This document shows, piece by piece, positions 1-9,775 of a DNA stretch of 64,000 bases (position 1 is its first letter; the number at the start of each line of letters is the position of its first letter). The DNA is from an uncultured Aquimarina sp. (GTDB lineage Bacteria > Bacteroidota > Bacteroidia > Flavobacteriales > Flavobacteriaceae): positions 124,001 through 188,000 of the forward strand of contig CANMWA010000007.1 in assembly GCA_947501475.1 (NCBI GenBank). Direction: 5' to 3'. Both the position numbers and the translations under genes were made by a program. The notes under the pieces are model-generated. The model searched no databases, was not told the DNA's origin, and was given only the letters and a program-made list of their open reading frames with translations.

Positions 1-269
1 GTGGGTACAGCTACCTTGTTCTTTCCTGCTTGCATAAATTGCAACAATGCCATTTGTGCTGTTGCATCTTGACAAGCGATACGGTCTGGTGCAAAATCTA
101 CATAATCTTTTCCTCTTGTGAATGCTTTATTTGTTTTTGCATCCCAAAGATGCGAATACAAAATTTTCTCTGCTAGTGTTAGAGGTTTACCAGTAACTTC
201 ACGTGCTGCATTTACGCGATCTGCTACTTGACTGTAGACCTTTTTTATCATATCGATATCGAATGCCAT
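1..269 (-). CDS. acn: Aconitate hydratase, N-terminal part (gene runs off the left edge)
   Basis: The reverse strand reads from an ATG at 269 into an open frame that leaves the window at base 1, so only the first 89 residues are seen. They start [19 protein letters not shown] and contain the stretch [18 protein letters not shown], the conserved N-terminal region of mitochondrial-like aconitases (TCA cycle, citrate to isocitrate, 4Fe-4S enzyme). The cluster cysteines lie beyond the window. A TATTTTCG sequence at 301-308, one base off the flavobacterial -7 consensus, could be its promoter. I assign the family with good confidence; the exact subfamily cannot be told from the fragment. Confidence 0.88.
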   Translation of the reverse strand, partial: MAFDIDMIKKVYSQVADRVNAAREVTGKPLTLAEKILYSHLWDAKTNKAFTRGKDYVDFAPDRIACQDATAQMALLQFMQAGKNKVAVP

Positions 270-524
270 ATGCTATTAATTTTAAGTATTGAAAGTCTTG
301 CGAAAATACGAATTTTAAAGGATTTTATTAAATGAATAGTCTTAATCCTATCTTTTTGCATTTTTCAAAAAATTAAAGTATTCATTTCTATAAATTCACA
401 AATTCTATTTAGTAATTCTATAGAATCTTTAAAAAAATATGCAAGAAAATACCATCCTAGAATTAGGATTCACGAAAACGTTATAGTTAATCCATAAAAA
501 AAAGCTTAATTTTTGCCCAAAAAC
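270..524. other. AT-rich intergenic stretch
   Basis: Between the aconitase start and the terminator of the next leftward gene I find no credible open frame. It is very AT-rich and should hold the aconitase promoter (possible -7 element at 301-308). Nothing else is recognisable. Confidence 0.5.
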
Positions 525-554
525 AAAAAGTGAAGCCGATTGACTTCACTTTTA
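525..554 (-). terminator. Intrinsic terminator of the small secreted protein gene
   Basis: AAAAGTGAAG (526-535) pairs perfectly with CTTCACTTTT (544-553) around an 8-base loop. On the minus strand the stem is followed by a T-rich run, as expected for termination of the leftward gene that stops at 570. Confidence 0.75.
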
Positions 555-569
555 AAATTCAAAAAAAAA

Positions 570-1007
570 CTAGTTTTTATGCTTTCTTTTATGTGTTCTT
601 GTTCTCTCCCCTTTCTTTTTCTTAAAGCTTTCATACTTTTCTAATTGTTCTTTGGACAGCGTCGTCTTAAAATCTTCTTTTTTTGCTTTCATCATTGCCC
701 TGTGATCTTTCTTCATTTTGCGCTGTTCATCACTCATTGTAGGTATTAACGCTTTTCTTCTTTCTCTTTTAGAAAGACTTTCATCACTTACAATTGCTAA
801 TTGCTCTTCATTAAAAGTAGTTCGCATTGCAGATTTATGATCCTTATGCAATTGCTTTTGACTATTTAGTTTGGCTTTTTGATCTTCAGAAAGGCTCTCA
901 TAAAATTCTTTTTTTAACTCTTTATGTTGCATACGGTCGTTGTCAGATTGTGCAGACAAGGAAAAAACTGTTGCAAATAGAGCCATTGTAATTAAAATAT
1001 TTTTCAT
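570..1007 (-). CDS. Small secreted charged helical protein (Spy/CpxP-like appearance)
   Basis: A 145-residue protein with an N-terminal signal peptide (MKNILITMALFATVFSLSAQ, cleavage probably after SAQ). The mature part is highly charged and almost certainly all-helical, rich in Lys, Glu, Met and Gln, with two short motifs of the type LSEDQKAKL and LSKEQLEKY that recall the LTxxQ motifs of Spy/CpxP periplasmic stress chaperones. That resemblance is inference from motif and composition, not a firm family call. It ends in a Lys/Arg/His-rich tail. It is transcribed alone, with its own terminator downstream and a 117-bp gap from the MoxR gene. Confidence 0.6.
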   Translation of the reverse strand: MKNILITMALFATVFSLSAQSDNDRMQHKELKKEFYESLSEDQKAKLNSQKQLHKDHKSAMRTTFNEEQLAIVSDESLSKRERRKALIPTMSDEQRKMKKDHRAMMKAKKEDFKTTLSKEQLEKYESFKKKKGERTRTHKRKHKN

Positions 1008-1124
1008 AGGTACATTATTAAATAAACTTTTAAAAAGGTTTATCTATAAGACAATGAAAATAAGAAAAGGTTTAAGCAGCTATTAAAAAAGAATAAATTA
1101 AGGAATTTTTCTTTTTAGAATTAT

Positions 1125-2081
1125 TTACAAAAGACTATTAATTACATCTTCTACACTCACGCCTTCGGCTTCGGCTTTGTAATTTTTAATGATACGGTGT
1201 TTAAGAATACCTGATGCTACTGCTTGAACATCTTCAATATCTGGAGAAAATTTACCTTTGATTGCAGCATTAGCTTTTGCTGCCAGAATCAAATTTTGAG
1301 ATGCTCTTGGTCCTGCACCCCAATCAACATAATTCTTTACTAAATCTGTGGCAGTTTCGCCATTAGGTCTTGTTTTTCCTACCATTTCAACAGCGTATTC
1401 TATCACATTATCTGCTACAGGAATACGGCGAATAAGGTGCTGAAAATCGACAATTTCTTGAGCTGTAAATAATGGGTTAACTTTTTTAGTAACATCTCCA
1501 GTAGTACTTTTTACAACCTCAACTTCTTCCTGAAAACTTGGATATTTTAACTCTATCGCAAACATAAATCTATCCAACTGTGCTTCAGGAAGAGGATATG
1601 TTCCTTCTTGTTCTATAGGGTTTTGTGTTGCTAAAACAAAATACGGTAAATCTAGTTTATAATGATGTCCAGCAACTGTAACTGCTCTTTCTTGCATCGC
1701 TTCTAGTAAAGCTGCTTGTGTTTTGGGTGGAGTACGGTTAATCTCATCTGCCAGAATAATATTTGAAAATATTGGGCCTTTTATAAATTTAAAATGCCTT
1801 GTTTCATCCAATATTTCACTTCCTAATATATCGCTTGGCATAAGATCTGGAGTAAATTGAATTCGCTTAAAATCCAGCCCTAAGGCTTGTGATATTGTAT
1901 TAACCATAAGTGTTTTGGCTAATCCAGGCACTCCTATTAATAATGCATGGCCTCCAGAAAAGATTGATATGAGTATTTGATCGATAACCTTTTCTTGTCC
2001 GATAATGACTTTGGAAATTTCTTTTTTAAGTTCTGAATGTTTTTTTACAAGTTGTTTTACAGCTGCTACGTCGTCTGACAT
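1125..2081 (-). CDS. MoxR-type AAA+ ATPase
   Basis: A 318-residue AAA+ ATPase of the MoxR family, the usual length. Walker A is GVPGLAKT (about residues 50-57) and Walker B is IILADE followed by INR (about 108-116). Sensor-type sequences follow (LATQNPIEQEGTYPLPEAQLDRF), with a C-terminal lid. MoxR proteins act as cytoplasmic chaperone-like ATPases, often with VWA-domain partners, in envelope maturation or stress. Here it is the last gene of an operon with three parvulin-type foldases, its ATG one base past the SurA-like stop, so a role connected with envelope protein quality control is a reasonable inference. No VWA partner lies in the window. Confidence 0.9.
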   Translation of the reverse strand: MSDDVAAVKQLVKKHSELKKEISKVIIGQEKVIDQILISIFSGGHALLIGVPGLAKTLMVNTISQALGLDFKRIQFTPDLMPSDILGSEILDETRHFKFIKGPIFSNIILADEINRTPPKTQAALLEAMQERAVTVAGHHYKLDLPYFVLATQNPIEQEGTYPLPEAQLDRFMFAIELKYPSFQEEVEVVKSTTGDVTKKVNPLFTAQEIVDFQHLIRRIPVADNVIEYAVEMVGKTRPNGETATDLVKNYVDWGAGPRASQNLILAAKANAAIKGKFSPDIEDVQAVASGILKHRIIKNYKAEAEGVSVEDVINSLL

Positions 2082-2082
2082 A

Positions 2083-3534
2083 TTATTTTTCTTTTTTTAA
2101 CCAGTTACCACTATATTCACATTCTCTATACTCTCCGTTGATCTTTATATAAGTATCCATTATTTTTTCACTCTGCCATTTTCTAATCGCATCGATTTGC
2201 TTTTTTCTAAGTGCAAGTTCTTGAATCTTAAGATAATCTTTTGAGTAATCTGCAATATGTTCATCATAACGATTAAGCACGGTTATCAATTTGAACTTTT
2301 TTCGGCCTTGACGATCCTGATCAGGAATTATCAATGAAACCTCATTAGTCTTTAACTTAGAAACTTGATCATACAATATAGGATCAATTTTGGTAAGTTC
2401 AAAATGTGTATCTCCTGTTGTTGGGTTAATTAATTGCCCTCCATCTTCGCGAGTTTCTTTTTCATCACTAAATTTTCTGGCTGCTTCTTTGAATTCAATA
2501 GATTTTGATACAATACTAGTTCGTACAGAATCTATTACTCTTTTTGCTTCTTTTACGCTTTCACTGGTTACATCTGGTGTTAGTAAAATATGTCTTACGT
2601 CTATTTCTTCACCTCTAATCTTGTCTACTTTTACAATATGCCATCCAAAATCAGTCTTAAAAGGTTCACTTACTTCTCCTTCTTGTAAACTAAAGGCTAC
2701 ATCTTTAAATTCTTTTGCAAAATTTGTCTGGCGATCAAGTGTATATTTTCCTCCGGTAGATTTAGAACCTGGATCTTGAGAGTACAATACCGCTTTGGTT
2801 GCAAAACTACTACCTTTCTCTACAATATCTTCTCTAAACTGGTTCAATCGGTCGATTACTTTGTCTTCTTCTTCTTGAGGTATTTTTGGTTCGATTACAA
2901 TTTGAGCCAATTCTATTTCTGTTCCAAAAAGTGGTCTTTCGTCTTCTGGAATATCATCAAAAAACTCTCTAATCTCTTCGGGTGTAATTTCTATGTCTTC
3001 TATTATTTTTGATCTCATCTGCTCAGACAATCTATTCGATTTATTGATTTCAAAAAGTTCTTTTTTGAAATCATCAAGATTATCTTTTTTGTAAAACCTT
3101 AAAACTTTTTCAACTGATCCTAACTCATTAGTCATATAACTAAGCTGTTGATCAACCATAGAATTAACCTCTGCATCTCTAACCTCTATACTATCTTGTA
3201 CAGCATGATGTGCATACAACTTATTCTCAAACAAACTACCTGCAAGTTCACATCGACTAACATCTTTGGCTGAAACACCTTCACTAATCAACTGTTTGTA
3301 TGCTATATCAATATCGCTATCAAGTATTACATGTTCTCCAATCACAGCAGCAACTCCATCGACTTTAAGACGCTGAAATGGTTGAACAACTGGATCTTTG
3401 GCAAGTTGTAAAGAATCTACAGAAACCGCTGTTGTATCTATATTAGTTGCAATGGTATCCTTTATGGTTTCTTCTATAATTTCTTGAGCATATAGTTGTG
3501 TGCTTATTGTTATAAGCACAACATAACTTAGCAT
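2083..3534 (-). CDS. SurA-like periplasmic peptidyl-prolyl isomerase
   Basis: A SurA-like foldase of about 483 residues. I place the start at the ATG at 3534 (MLSYVVLITISTQLYAQE), which gives a clean signal peptide and begins 4 bases after the upstream stop; longer in-frame starts would lack one. A SurA-type helical N-domain beginning VDGVAAVIGEHVILDSDID is followed by two parvulin domains: the first includes YSQDPGSKSTGGKY and FGWHIVKVD, the second begins at DVRHILLTPD. Its expected job is folding of outer-membrane and secreted proteins in the periplasm. It is flanked by two more PpiC-like genes upstream and MoxR downstream. Confidence 0.88.
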   Translation of the reverse strand: MLSYVVLITISTQLYAQEIIEETIKDTIATNIDTTAVSVDSLQLAKDPVVQPFQRLKVDGVAAVIGEHVILDSDIDIAYKQLISEGVSAKDVSRCELAGSLFENKLYAHHAVQDSIEVRDAEVNSMVDQQLSYMTNELGSVEKVLRFYKKDNLDDFKKELFEINKSNRLSEQMRSKIIEDIEITPEEIREFFDDIPEDERPLFGTEIELAQIVIEPKIPQEEEDKVIDRLNQFREDIVEKGSSFATKAVLYSQDPGSKSTGGKYTLDRQTNFAKEFKDVAFSLQEGEVSEPFKTDFGWHIVKVDKIRGEEIDVRHILLTPDVTSESVKEAKRVIDSVRTSIVSKSIEFKEAARKFSDEKETREDGGQLINPTTGDTHFELTKIDPILYDQVSKLKTNEVSLIIPDQDRQGRKKFKLITVLNRYDEHIADYSKDYLKIQELALRKKQIDAIRKWQSEKIMDTYIKINGEYRECEYSGNWLKKEK

Positions 3535-3538
3535 AATT

Positions 3539-4387
3539 TTAATTGTACACTTCAAATTGTTTGTTCTCGACTGCATCTCTTGTAATATCTTTTTCAATTT
3601 TCTTAACCAGCTCCAGCTTTCTTTTATTTAATATAATTTGTCTTATTGTAGGTTTAATATATTCTAAAGGTGCTTTTTCCTTTCGTTTTAAAACATCTTT
3701 AATTTTTACCATATAGACTCCTGTAGAATCTCTTAGTTGCATATACTTGCTACTTCTTAACAATTTTGATCTATCTTGTTTTTTAAGAATCGGAACTCTA
3801 TTTATTACCTGGTCCAACTCTATCCATGTAGAATCATTTAATGAATATGCCAAATACTCATCTTTTTTTATATTTAATTCCTCTACATCTTCTTCATTAA
3901 AACGATTTAACTGTCGTTGGGTTGCAACTATATTTCCATAATCAGATGGCAAATGTAAGTAACGTAATTTTATCAACTCCTCATTAAGATTAAAATTTTC
4001 TAAATTTTGATCATAATATGATTTTAAATCTTCTTCTGTAATCTCCATATTAATAGATTTATTGATTACAGCATTCTTATAAGCATTAATATATAAGGTG
4101 CTCTGATAGTTTTCTACCAACTCATCAAATTTATTGAGTTCTTCTTCAGTAAGGTTGCGTTTTGCTTGATCTATAAATAATTGTCGAGTAGCCCAGTTAT
4201 TAATATAACTATTAACAATATTTGTACTATCGTCTTTGGGTGTATTTTCTGGCACTAGTGTTTTAATATCTTCTTTATAAAGATAAGTATCATTAACTCT
4301 TGCGATCGTCTCTTTTTTTACTTGATTTTTAAAATTTTGGCAAGAGCAAACCAATAGCGATATTAATATTAATGTGTGGTATTTCAT
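3539..4387 (-). CDS. SurA/PpiC-like lipoprotein without clear catalytic domain
   Basis: A 282-residue protein with a lipoprotein signal (MKYHTLILISLLVCSCQ; lipobox LVCSC). The early mature part (ETIARVNDTYLYKEDI) matches the SurA N-terminal helical domain that opens many bacteroidete foldases, but I see no recognisable parvulin core such as HILI or GGDLGW. It is best read as a chaperone-only member of the set, anchored to a membrane. It sits between the 651-residue double-parvulin gene and the SurA-like gene, in the same orientation, 4 bases upstream of the latter. Function is inferred from family and context. Confidence 0.75.
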   Translation of the reverse strand: MKYHTLILISLLVCSCQNFKNQVKKETIARVNDTYLYKEDIKTLVPENTPKDDSTNIVNSYINNWATRQLFIDQAKRNLTEEELNKFDELVENYQSTLYINAYKNAVINKSINMEITEEDLKSYYDQNLENFNLNEELIKLRYLHLPSDYGNIVATQRQLNRFNEEDVEELNIKKDEYLAYSLNDSTWIELDQVINRVPILKKQDRSKLLRSSKYMQLRDSTGVYMVKIKDVLKRKEKAPLEYIKPTIRQIILNKRKLELVKKIEKDITRDAVENKQFEVYN

Positions 4388-4475
4388 CTATTATTTTTTA
4401 TCGTTTTAATGTGCAGATGGTACTCTTTGTTAGAAATTATACTTAGCATAGATATAATTATGGTTTATTTCGCTT

Positions 4476-6431
4476 CTAAATTGACAATTCTTTTTTAACC
4501 TTTTTTAAAGCTTTTTTATTGACTTCAACTTTGTATTTTACTCTTAATTGAGCAAGCCATTTATTTTCTATATCTTTTTGAAAATCATTTATAACTTCGC
4601 CTTTAATCTCTTCAAAAGTTCTAATTCTTGAAGGTAAGATTTCTTTAAGCATAAACAAAGTAATAAAATTTTCTTCTTCGGTTATTATAGTTTTGCCTTG
4701 TTCAGTTGTAAAGCCTTTTGGCAATTTATCTTCTTCTTTGATTAATTCTTCTTCAGAAAAAAGTACTAAAACGACATCTCCTTTATTTACTTCTTTTTTT
4801 ATTTCTTCTATAGATTTTTTTTGATTGAGCAGTTCCTGCACTTTAAGTATTGCTTCGCGTTTTGACGATGATGCTTTAATCATCTTATACGTTTCATTTT
4901 GAGAATAATTATTCTTGTTAGATTCATAAAAACTCTTTAACCCTATAGAATCAGTTTTTGAAATATTCCATATTTTAGACTCCATAAGATCAAAAAGCAG
5001 CAAACCGTCTCGATATTCATTAATTACAGCTGCAAAATCTTGATTATCTTCTTCTAGGTGTTTTTCATAGTATTTAAGAATTGTAGATGATTCGAATCTA
5101 TCATACATTTCATCAACAAAGAAAGATACATCTGCTATTTTTCTTCCAGTTTTATTACTTTCTTGTAAATACTCTATAAAGTCACTGTATGTATATATTT
5201 CGTTTTTTAAATGGAATATTTCTTTTTTATGATTTACATCTTTTGTAAAATCCCATCCTTCTGTAAAAATAGAATCAGAAACCATTTTTTTGAAATAAGT
5301 TATGGCGGTTTTATTTGTGGTAACACCATATTTTTTTCTCAAAGAATCAACAAATGATTTTGTCACTAGCTTTGACCTACTATCTCTTTTAACTTTTTTA
5401 GTTAATTCTTCTTTTTGTTCTTCAAAAGTTTTTAGAGGATGCTTTTCAATTAGCTTAATAATATGCCAGCCATATTTTGTTTGAATAGGTTTAGAAATTT
5501 CATCTTTTTTCTGAAGTGCAAAAGCAGTAGTTTCAAATTTTTCAGAGTTTAGCGCTCCTTGGCCAAAGCGTCTAATTTTACCTCCATCGATCGCTGTACT
5601 GGGATCATCACTATATTGTTTTGCTAATGACTCAAAAGAAACTCCTTGCTCTATTTGTTGATTTATTTCTTTTATTCTTTGCCTAGCCTCTTCTTCGGTT
5701 CGTTTTTCATTAACAGCAATCATAATATGAGCTACAGTTACTTCTCCTAATCTTTTTTCTCTTTTGTTAACCTTCATTATATGATAACCAAACTGAGTTT
5801 TAAATGGTTTCGAAACTTCTCCAATCTTTGTATTATATGCAGCATTTTCAAAAGGGTATACCATTCTAAAAACAGAGAACCATCCTAAATCTCCCCCATT
5901 CTTTACCGCAGAAGGGTCTTGACTATGGGCCTTGGCTACATCAGTAAAAGATTCTCCTTGTAAGATTTTATTTCTTATTTCAGATATTTTTTGATGTGCA
6001 ACTAATGTATCTTCTACAGAGGCATTGGGTTGTAGTGTAATCAGAATATGACTTGCATTTACTCTTTCTAATGAACGATCATAAGCTTCTTTTATCATTA
6101 CTTCTGAAGATCGTGTATCGGTAAGATACCCCTTCGCTAATTGTTTCCTATACCCTTCTAGCTCTTTTTGATATGTTTCTTTCTTATCTAAATTTAAGGT
6201 TACTGCCTCTCTCAATTTTAATTTATAACTGATAAATAATTCTAAATATTCATCTACATTTTTCTGAGCATCATCTTTAACTAATTCTATATTTTTAAGA
6301 TAGACCCTTTTAAATTCTGAGATATTAACTGGTGTTTGATCAATGGTTAATAACACCTCTTCTTTTTGTTGAGCATTCGAAATAGTAAAAAAAATAATTC
6401 CTATAAAAAACGCTAATGATATTTTGTGCAT
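4476..6431 (-). CDS. PpiC-type peptidyl-prolyl isomerase with two parvulin domains
   Basis: A 651-residue periplasmic foldase with a signal peptide (cleavage near SNAQ). A short helical segment is followed by two consecutive parvulin domains. The first contains ASHILITLQ, GGDLGWFSVFRM and FGYHIMKVN; the second contains VAHIMIAV, YSDDPSTAIDGGKI and YGWHIIKL. About 300 residues of charged helical C-terminus follow and probably form the chaperone body. It is the first gene of the leftward foldase operon, with a well-spaced promoter just upstream. Substrates are expected to be outer-membrane and T9SS cargo proteins, which is inference. Confidence 0.9.
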   Translation of the reverse strand: MHKISLAFFIGIIFFTISNAQQKEEVLLTIDQTPVNISEFKRVYLKNIELVKDDAQKNVDEYLELFISYKLKLREAVTLNLDKKETYQKELEGYRKQLAKGYLTDTRSSEVMIKEAYDRSLERVNASHILITLQPNASVEDTLVAHQKISEIRNKILQGESFTDVAKAHSQDPSAVKNGGDLGWFSVFRMVYPFENAAYNTKIGEVSKPFKTQFGYHIMKVNKREKRLGEVTVAHIMIAVNEKRTEEEARQRIKEINQQIEQGVSFESLAKQYSDDPSTAIDGGKIRRFGQGALNSEKFETTAFALQKKDEISKPIQTKYGWHIIKLIEKHPLKTFEEQKEELTKKVKRDSRSKLVTKSFVDSLRKKYGVTTNKTAITYFKKMVSDSIFTEGWDFTKDVNHKKEIFHLKNEIYTYSDFIEYLQESNKTGRKIADVSFFVDEMYDRFESSTILKYYEKHLEEDNQDFAAVINEYRDGLLLFDLMESKIWNISKTDSIGLKSFYESNKNNYSQNETYKMIKASSSKREAILKVQELLNQKKSIEEIKKEVNKGDVVLVLFSEEELIKEEDKLPKGFTTEQGKTIITEEENFITLFMLKEILPSRIRTFEEIKGEVINDFQKDIENKWLAQLRVKYKVEVNKKALKKVKKELSI

Positions 6432-6463
6432 AATTCTTTGTATGATAAAGTCCCTAAACCGGA

Positions 6464-6493
6464 CAAAAATAATAATATTAAGATGTTTTACAA
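6464..6493 (-). promoter_or_regulatory. Promoter of the foldase operon
   Basis: On the minus strand TTG (6493-6491) is followed 19 bases later by TATTTTTG (6471-6464), matching the flavobacterial TTG/TAnnTTTG consensus. It lies 33 bp upstream of the 651-residue foldase gene. Confidence 0.6.
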
Positions 6494-6601
6494 GCTCCTT
6501 TGTTAACGAACCTAATATTGACTATAGTATTTGTTTTTAATTTTTTTATGATCTGCGTATATTGTATACCCTTTATAACGTAACAAACAAAAGATTACAC
6601 C

Positions 6602-7054
6602 ATGAAATACACACTAGATATTGAATTAAAACAACCTAGAAATGAGGTGGTTAAAAAATTCAACAATGATGAAAACATAAAACATTGGCAAAAAGGTTTT
6701 GTTAGTATAGAACACATAAATGGTGAGAAAGGAAAGACAGGGGCGATATCCAAACTTACATATAAAATGGGTAAGCGAGAGATCGAAATGATTGAAACAA
6801 TAACATTAATAGATCTGCCAGAAGCATTTCACCTTACTTTTGATGCAAAAAACGTATATAATATTCAAGAAAATTATTTTGAAGAGCTCTCAAATGGAAA
6901 CACTAAATGGGTTTCTAAAAATGAATTCAAATTTAGCGGTTTTATGAAAGTAATGGGGTTTTTAATGCCAGGAGCCTTCAAGAAGCAATCCTATACATAC
7001 ATGGAAGATTTTAAATCCTTTGTAGAAGAAGGCAAAAGTGTTTTAGATAATTAA
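6602..7054 (+). CDS. SRPBCC-fold (START/Bet v1-like) protein
   Basis: A 150-residue protein whose pattern fits the SRPBCC fold: an opening strand (YTLDIELKQPRNEVVKKF), NDENIKHWQKGF typical of the helix after the first strand, central beta strands and a long C-terminal helix (YMEDFKSFVEEG). Such proteins bind small hydrophobic ligands in a cavity; no ligand can be named here. There is no signal peptide, so it is cytoplasmic. The next gene starts at the base after the stop codon, so the two are surely co-transcribed. Confidence 0.72.
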   Translation: MKYTLDIELKQPRNEVVKKFNNDENIKHWQKGFVSIEHINGEKGKTGAISKLTYKMGKREIEMIETITLIDLPEAFHLTFDAKNVYNIQENYFEELSNGNTKWVSKNEFKFSGFMKVMGFLMPGAFKKQSYTYMEDFKSFVEEGKSVLDN

Positions 7055-7294
7055 ATGGAAAGAAAACTAAAACTTATATGGGATTTTAGAGGACCCAATG
7101 CACATAAAACAGCTCAACATCATGAAATTCACCTTAAAGAATATATAATCTCAGAAAAATTATCATTAAACATTACTGGGTATAATGATATCTCCAACAT
7201 GCATAGTATTGCTTATCTGGTGGTAATTGATTCTGAAATGAAACCTGTAAGAGATGCTTTAAAACCTCATCGGGGCCAACTTTATGAGGAATAA
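7055..7294 (+). CDS. Small conserved-looking cytoplasmic protein of unknown function
   Basis: A 79-residue protein starting at the base directly after the SRPBCC stop codon, so translation is probably coupled. It has no signal peptide or membrane segment. The sequence is rich in His (AHKTAQHHEIHLKEY) and has a mixed alpha/beta look, with a strand near SIAYLVVIDS and a helix PVRDALKPH. I do not recognise the family. The tight coupling suggests that the two products act together or on the same ligand, which is inference. Confidence 0.6.
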   Translation: MERKLKLIWDFRGPNAHKTAQHHEIHLKEYIISEKLSLNITGYNDISNMHSIAYLVVIDSEMKPVRDALKPHRGQLYEE

Positions 7295-7339
7295 ATCTGA
7301 AAAATATAAGGAATGGTATAGATATTGTCTAAGACCTTA

Positions 7340-7347
7340 TATATTTG
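7340..7347 (+). promoter_or_regulatory. -7 element of the OmpH/Skp-like gene
   Basis: TATATTTG matches the flavobacterial -7 consensus. No well-spaced -33 TTG is seen (the nearest is 12 bp upstream). Its position means that translation from the longer in-frame start at 7345 is impossible from this promoter and supports the ATG at 7381. Confidence 0.45.
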
Positions 7348-7380
7348 CAAAAATTTAAAAATCAGTTAATAAAAAATCAG

Positions 7381-7899
7381 ATGAAAAAAATAGCAGTATG
7401 CATCCTAGTTTTGATTGCAAGTTTACAATTAAATGCTCAATCAAAAACCGGAACGATAGACACCGAGTATATCCTTTCTCAAATGCCCGAGTTAACCAAA
7501 GTTCAGGAAGATTTAAAAGCTTATAATACCAAACTTGAAGGAGAACTAAAAGTAAAAGTAGACGAATATCAAGCTAAGGTAAAACAGTATCAGGAAAAAG
7601 TAGCTTCTTTTACAGAGCCTATGAAAAAGACAAAGCAAGAAGAAATTATTAATCTGGAAAATGATATTGCTAAATTTCGTCAAAACGGTACACAGTTAGT
7701 GCAATTAGAACAAAATAGATTATTACAACCGTTATACCAAAAAATAGGAAAAGCACTTGAAGAGGTAGCAAAAGCAGAAAAATACACCCAAGTATTTACA
7801 ATTACTACCAGTGGCTTAGCATATGTTGATCCAAATTATGATGTAACCAAAACGGTTATGACCAAATTAGGTATCAAAGTAACAGAAACTAAAAAGTAA
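7381..7899 (+). CDS. OmpH/Skp-family periplasmic chaperone
   Basis: I start this at the ATG at 7381 (MKKIAVCILVLIASLQLNAQ), which gives a signal peptide and a protein of 172 residues. The mature protein has the OmpH/Skp signature: an opening strand with TGTIDTEYILSQMP, a long charged coiled coil (about 60-120) with VKQYQEKVASF, and a closing strand region ending TKLGIKVTETKK. Skp-like proteins are trimeric, tentacled chaperones that hold outer-membrane proteins in the periplasm, which fits the foldase operon 1 kb away. The upstream promoter element and downstream bidirectional terminator suggest it is transcribed alone. Confidence 0.87.
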   Translation: MKKIAVCILVLIASLQLNAQSKTGTIDTEYILSQMPELTKVQEDLKAYNTKLEGELKVKVDEYQAKVKQYQEKVASFTEPMKKTKQEEIINLENDIAKFRQNGTQLVQLEQNRLLQPLYQKIGKALEEVAKAEKYTQVFTITTSGLAYVDPNYDVTKTVMTKLGIKVTETKK

Positions 7900-7921
7900 T
7901 TACTAATAATTTACTTGACAT

Positions 7922-7954
7922 AAAAAAACGGCATCAATTGATGCCGTTTTTTTT
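7922..7954. terminator. Bidirectional terminator between the chaperone gene and guaB
   Basis: AACGGCATCA pairs with TGATGCCGTT, with a run of A on the left and of T on the right. It therefore serves both the rightward chaperone gene and the leftward guaB. Confidence 0.9.
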
Positions 7955-7975
7955 ATGAAAAATATCTTTTTAAAA

Positions 7976-9451
7976 TTATCGTCTACTATAATTAGGCGCT
8001 TCTTTAGTAATGGTTACGTCATGCGGGTGGCTTTCATGTATACCACTAGCCGTAATTTTTATAAAGCGTCCATTTTCTTTAAGTGCAGGAATATCTTTTG
8101 CTCCGCAATACCCCATACCTGCCCGTAATCCTCCAATAAATTGATGAATACTTTCTATCAAATCTCCTTTGTATGCTACACGACCTACAATTCCTTCAGG
8201 AACTAATTTTTTGATATCATCTTCTACATCTTGAAAGTAACGATCCTTGGAGCCTTTTTTCATAGCTTCTACAGACCCCATACCTCTATAGGTTTTATAT
8301 TTTCTTCCTTCATATATTACTGTTTCTCCTGGGGATTCTTTTGTACCCGCCAAAAGAGAGCCTAACATAACGGTATCTGCTCCAGCTGCAATAGCTTTTG
8401 GAATATCACCTGTATACCTAATACCTCCATCAGCTATAACAGGGACCCCTGAGCCTTTGATGGCATTTGCAACTTCTAATACTGCAGAAAACTGCGGAAA
8501 ACCAACACCAGCAACTACTCGAGTGGTACAAATAGATCCTGGACCTATTCCTACCTTTACAGCATCTGCTCCTGCCTCTACCAAATATTTTGCAGCTTCG
8601 GCGGTAGCAATATTACCAACAACAACTTCTAAATCAGGGAATTTTGATTTTACTTCTTTTAAAACTGACACAACTCCTTTGGTATGCCCATGGGCTGTAT
8701 CAATAACAACGGCATCAACACCCGATTTCACTAATGCTTCAGCGCGATCTACAGCATCTCCAGTAACTCCTATAGCAGCGGCAACACGTAAACGACCTAA
8801 ACTATCCTTATTTGCCATTGGTTTTAAGGTCAGTTTAGTAATATCTCTAAACGTGATTAATCCCACTAATGTATTCTCACCATCTACAACTGGTAATTTT
8901 TCTATCTTATTATTTTGAAGAATAACTTCTGCTTCTTGTAATGAAGTCCCTTCTGCTACCGTTACAAGATTTTCGACAGTCATTACTTCAGAAATTGGAC
9001 GTTCATCATTTTTTTCGAAACGAAGATCTCTATTGGTTACAATACCAATTAATTTATGATCATTATCAACAATAGGGATACCACCTATACTATGCTCTCG
9101 CATATTATTTTTTGCATCGAATACTTTGGCATCTTTAGGTAAAGTAACAGGATCTATAATCATACCGCTTTCGGCACGTTTTACTTTACGTACTTTGATC
9201 GCTTGCTCTTCTATCGTCATATTTTTATGCAATACCCCGATTCCCCCTTCTTGAGCCATAGCTATTGCCATTCGGCTCTCGGTAACAGTATCCATCGCAG
9301 CAGAAACGATAGGAACATTAAGAATTATATTTTTTGTGAATTTAGTCTGTATACTTACTTCTCTGGGTAATACTTCAGAAAATGCTGGGACTAAAAGGAC
9401 ATCGTCGTAGGTTAAACCTTCTCCAATGATTTTGGAATCATGTGCTGTCAT
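7976..9451 (-). CDS. guaB: IMP dehydrogenase
   Basis: A 491-residue, full-length IMP dehydrogenase, the NAD-dependent step from IMP to XMP in guanine nucleotide synthesis. The TIM-barrel core is interrupted by two CBS domains at about residues 95-205 (first with [20 protein letters not shown], second with [18 protein letters not shown]). The catalytic loop GPGSICTT places the active-site Cys near residue 308; the flap motif RGMGS and the segment [11 protein letters not shown] follow. It is cytoplasmic and a single gene with its own promoter and terminator. Nothing is unusual about it. Confidence 0.98.
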   Translation of the reverse strand: MTAHDSKIIGEGLTYDDVLLVPAFSEVLPREVSIQTKFTKNIILNVPIVSAAMDTVTESRMAIAMAQEGGIGVLHKNMTIEEQAIKVRKVKRAESGMIIDPVTLPKDAKVFDAKNNMREHSIGGIPIVDNDHKLIGIVTNRDLRFEKNDERPISEVMTVENLVTVAEGTSLQEAEVILQNNKIEKLPVVDGENTLVGLITFRDITKLTLKPMANKDSLGRLRVAAAIGVTGDAVDRAEALVKSGVDAVVIDTAHGHTKGVVSVLKEVKSKFPDLEVVVGNIATAEAAKYLVEAGADAVKVGIGPGSICTTRVVAGVGFPQFSAVLEVANAIKGSGVPVIADGGIRYTGDIPKAIAAGADTVMLGSLLAGTKESPGETVIYEGRKYKTYRGMGSVEAMKKGSKDRYFQDVEDDIKKLVPEGIVGRVAYKGDLIESIHQFIGGLRAGMGYCGAKDIPALKENGRFIKITASGIHESHPHDVTITKEAPNYSRR

Positions 9452-9474
9452 TGCAATTAAAATTTAATTGCGTG

Positions 9475-9502
9475 CAAATATACGTCTTTTTTAAAGAACA
9501 AT
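9475..9502 (-). promoter_or_regulatory. guaB: guaB promoter
   Basis: On the minus strand TTG (within 9502-9499) precedes TATATTTG (9482-9475) by about 16-17 bases, a good flavobacterial promoter placed 24 bp upstream of the guaB ATG. Confidence 0.65.
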
Positions 9503-9775
9503 AAGGTATTACATATATATTTTAAAAAACAGAATTAGGTAATCTAATTTCATAAAAAACACTCCAAAAATTATATTGATTTTTTTAACATCACAACAAA
9601 ATCACGATTAAAAACATTTTTTATCGATTAAAAGTGTTTTGTTTGGTATTTTTATCAAAAAAAGTTAAATATTTATTAACAAAATATATTATTTTAACAT
9701 TTTTTTAATGTTAATATTCTATATTGTTGATAACAGTAGTCCCAAACTACTAAATAACCCCCAAAATGAATACCT
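9503..9775. other. AT-rich intergenic stretch upstream of the PAP2 gene
   Basis: Extremely AT-rich DNA with many T and A runs and no open frame of interest. It should contain the PAP2 gene promoter, but I cannot point to a consensus match. Confidence 0.5.

Noticed and set aside
2390..3012. Rightward open frames opposite the SurA-like gene
   Set aside because: They are antisense shadows of a clear coding sequence with typical low-complexity translation.
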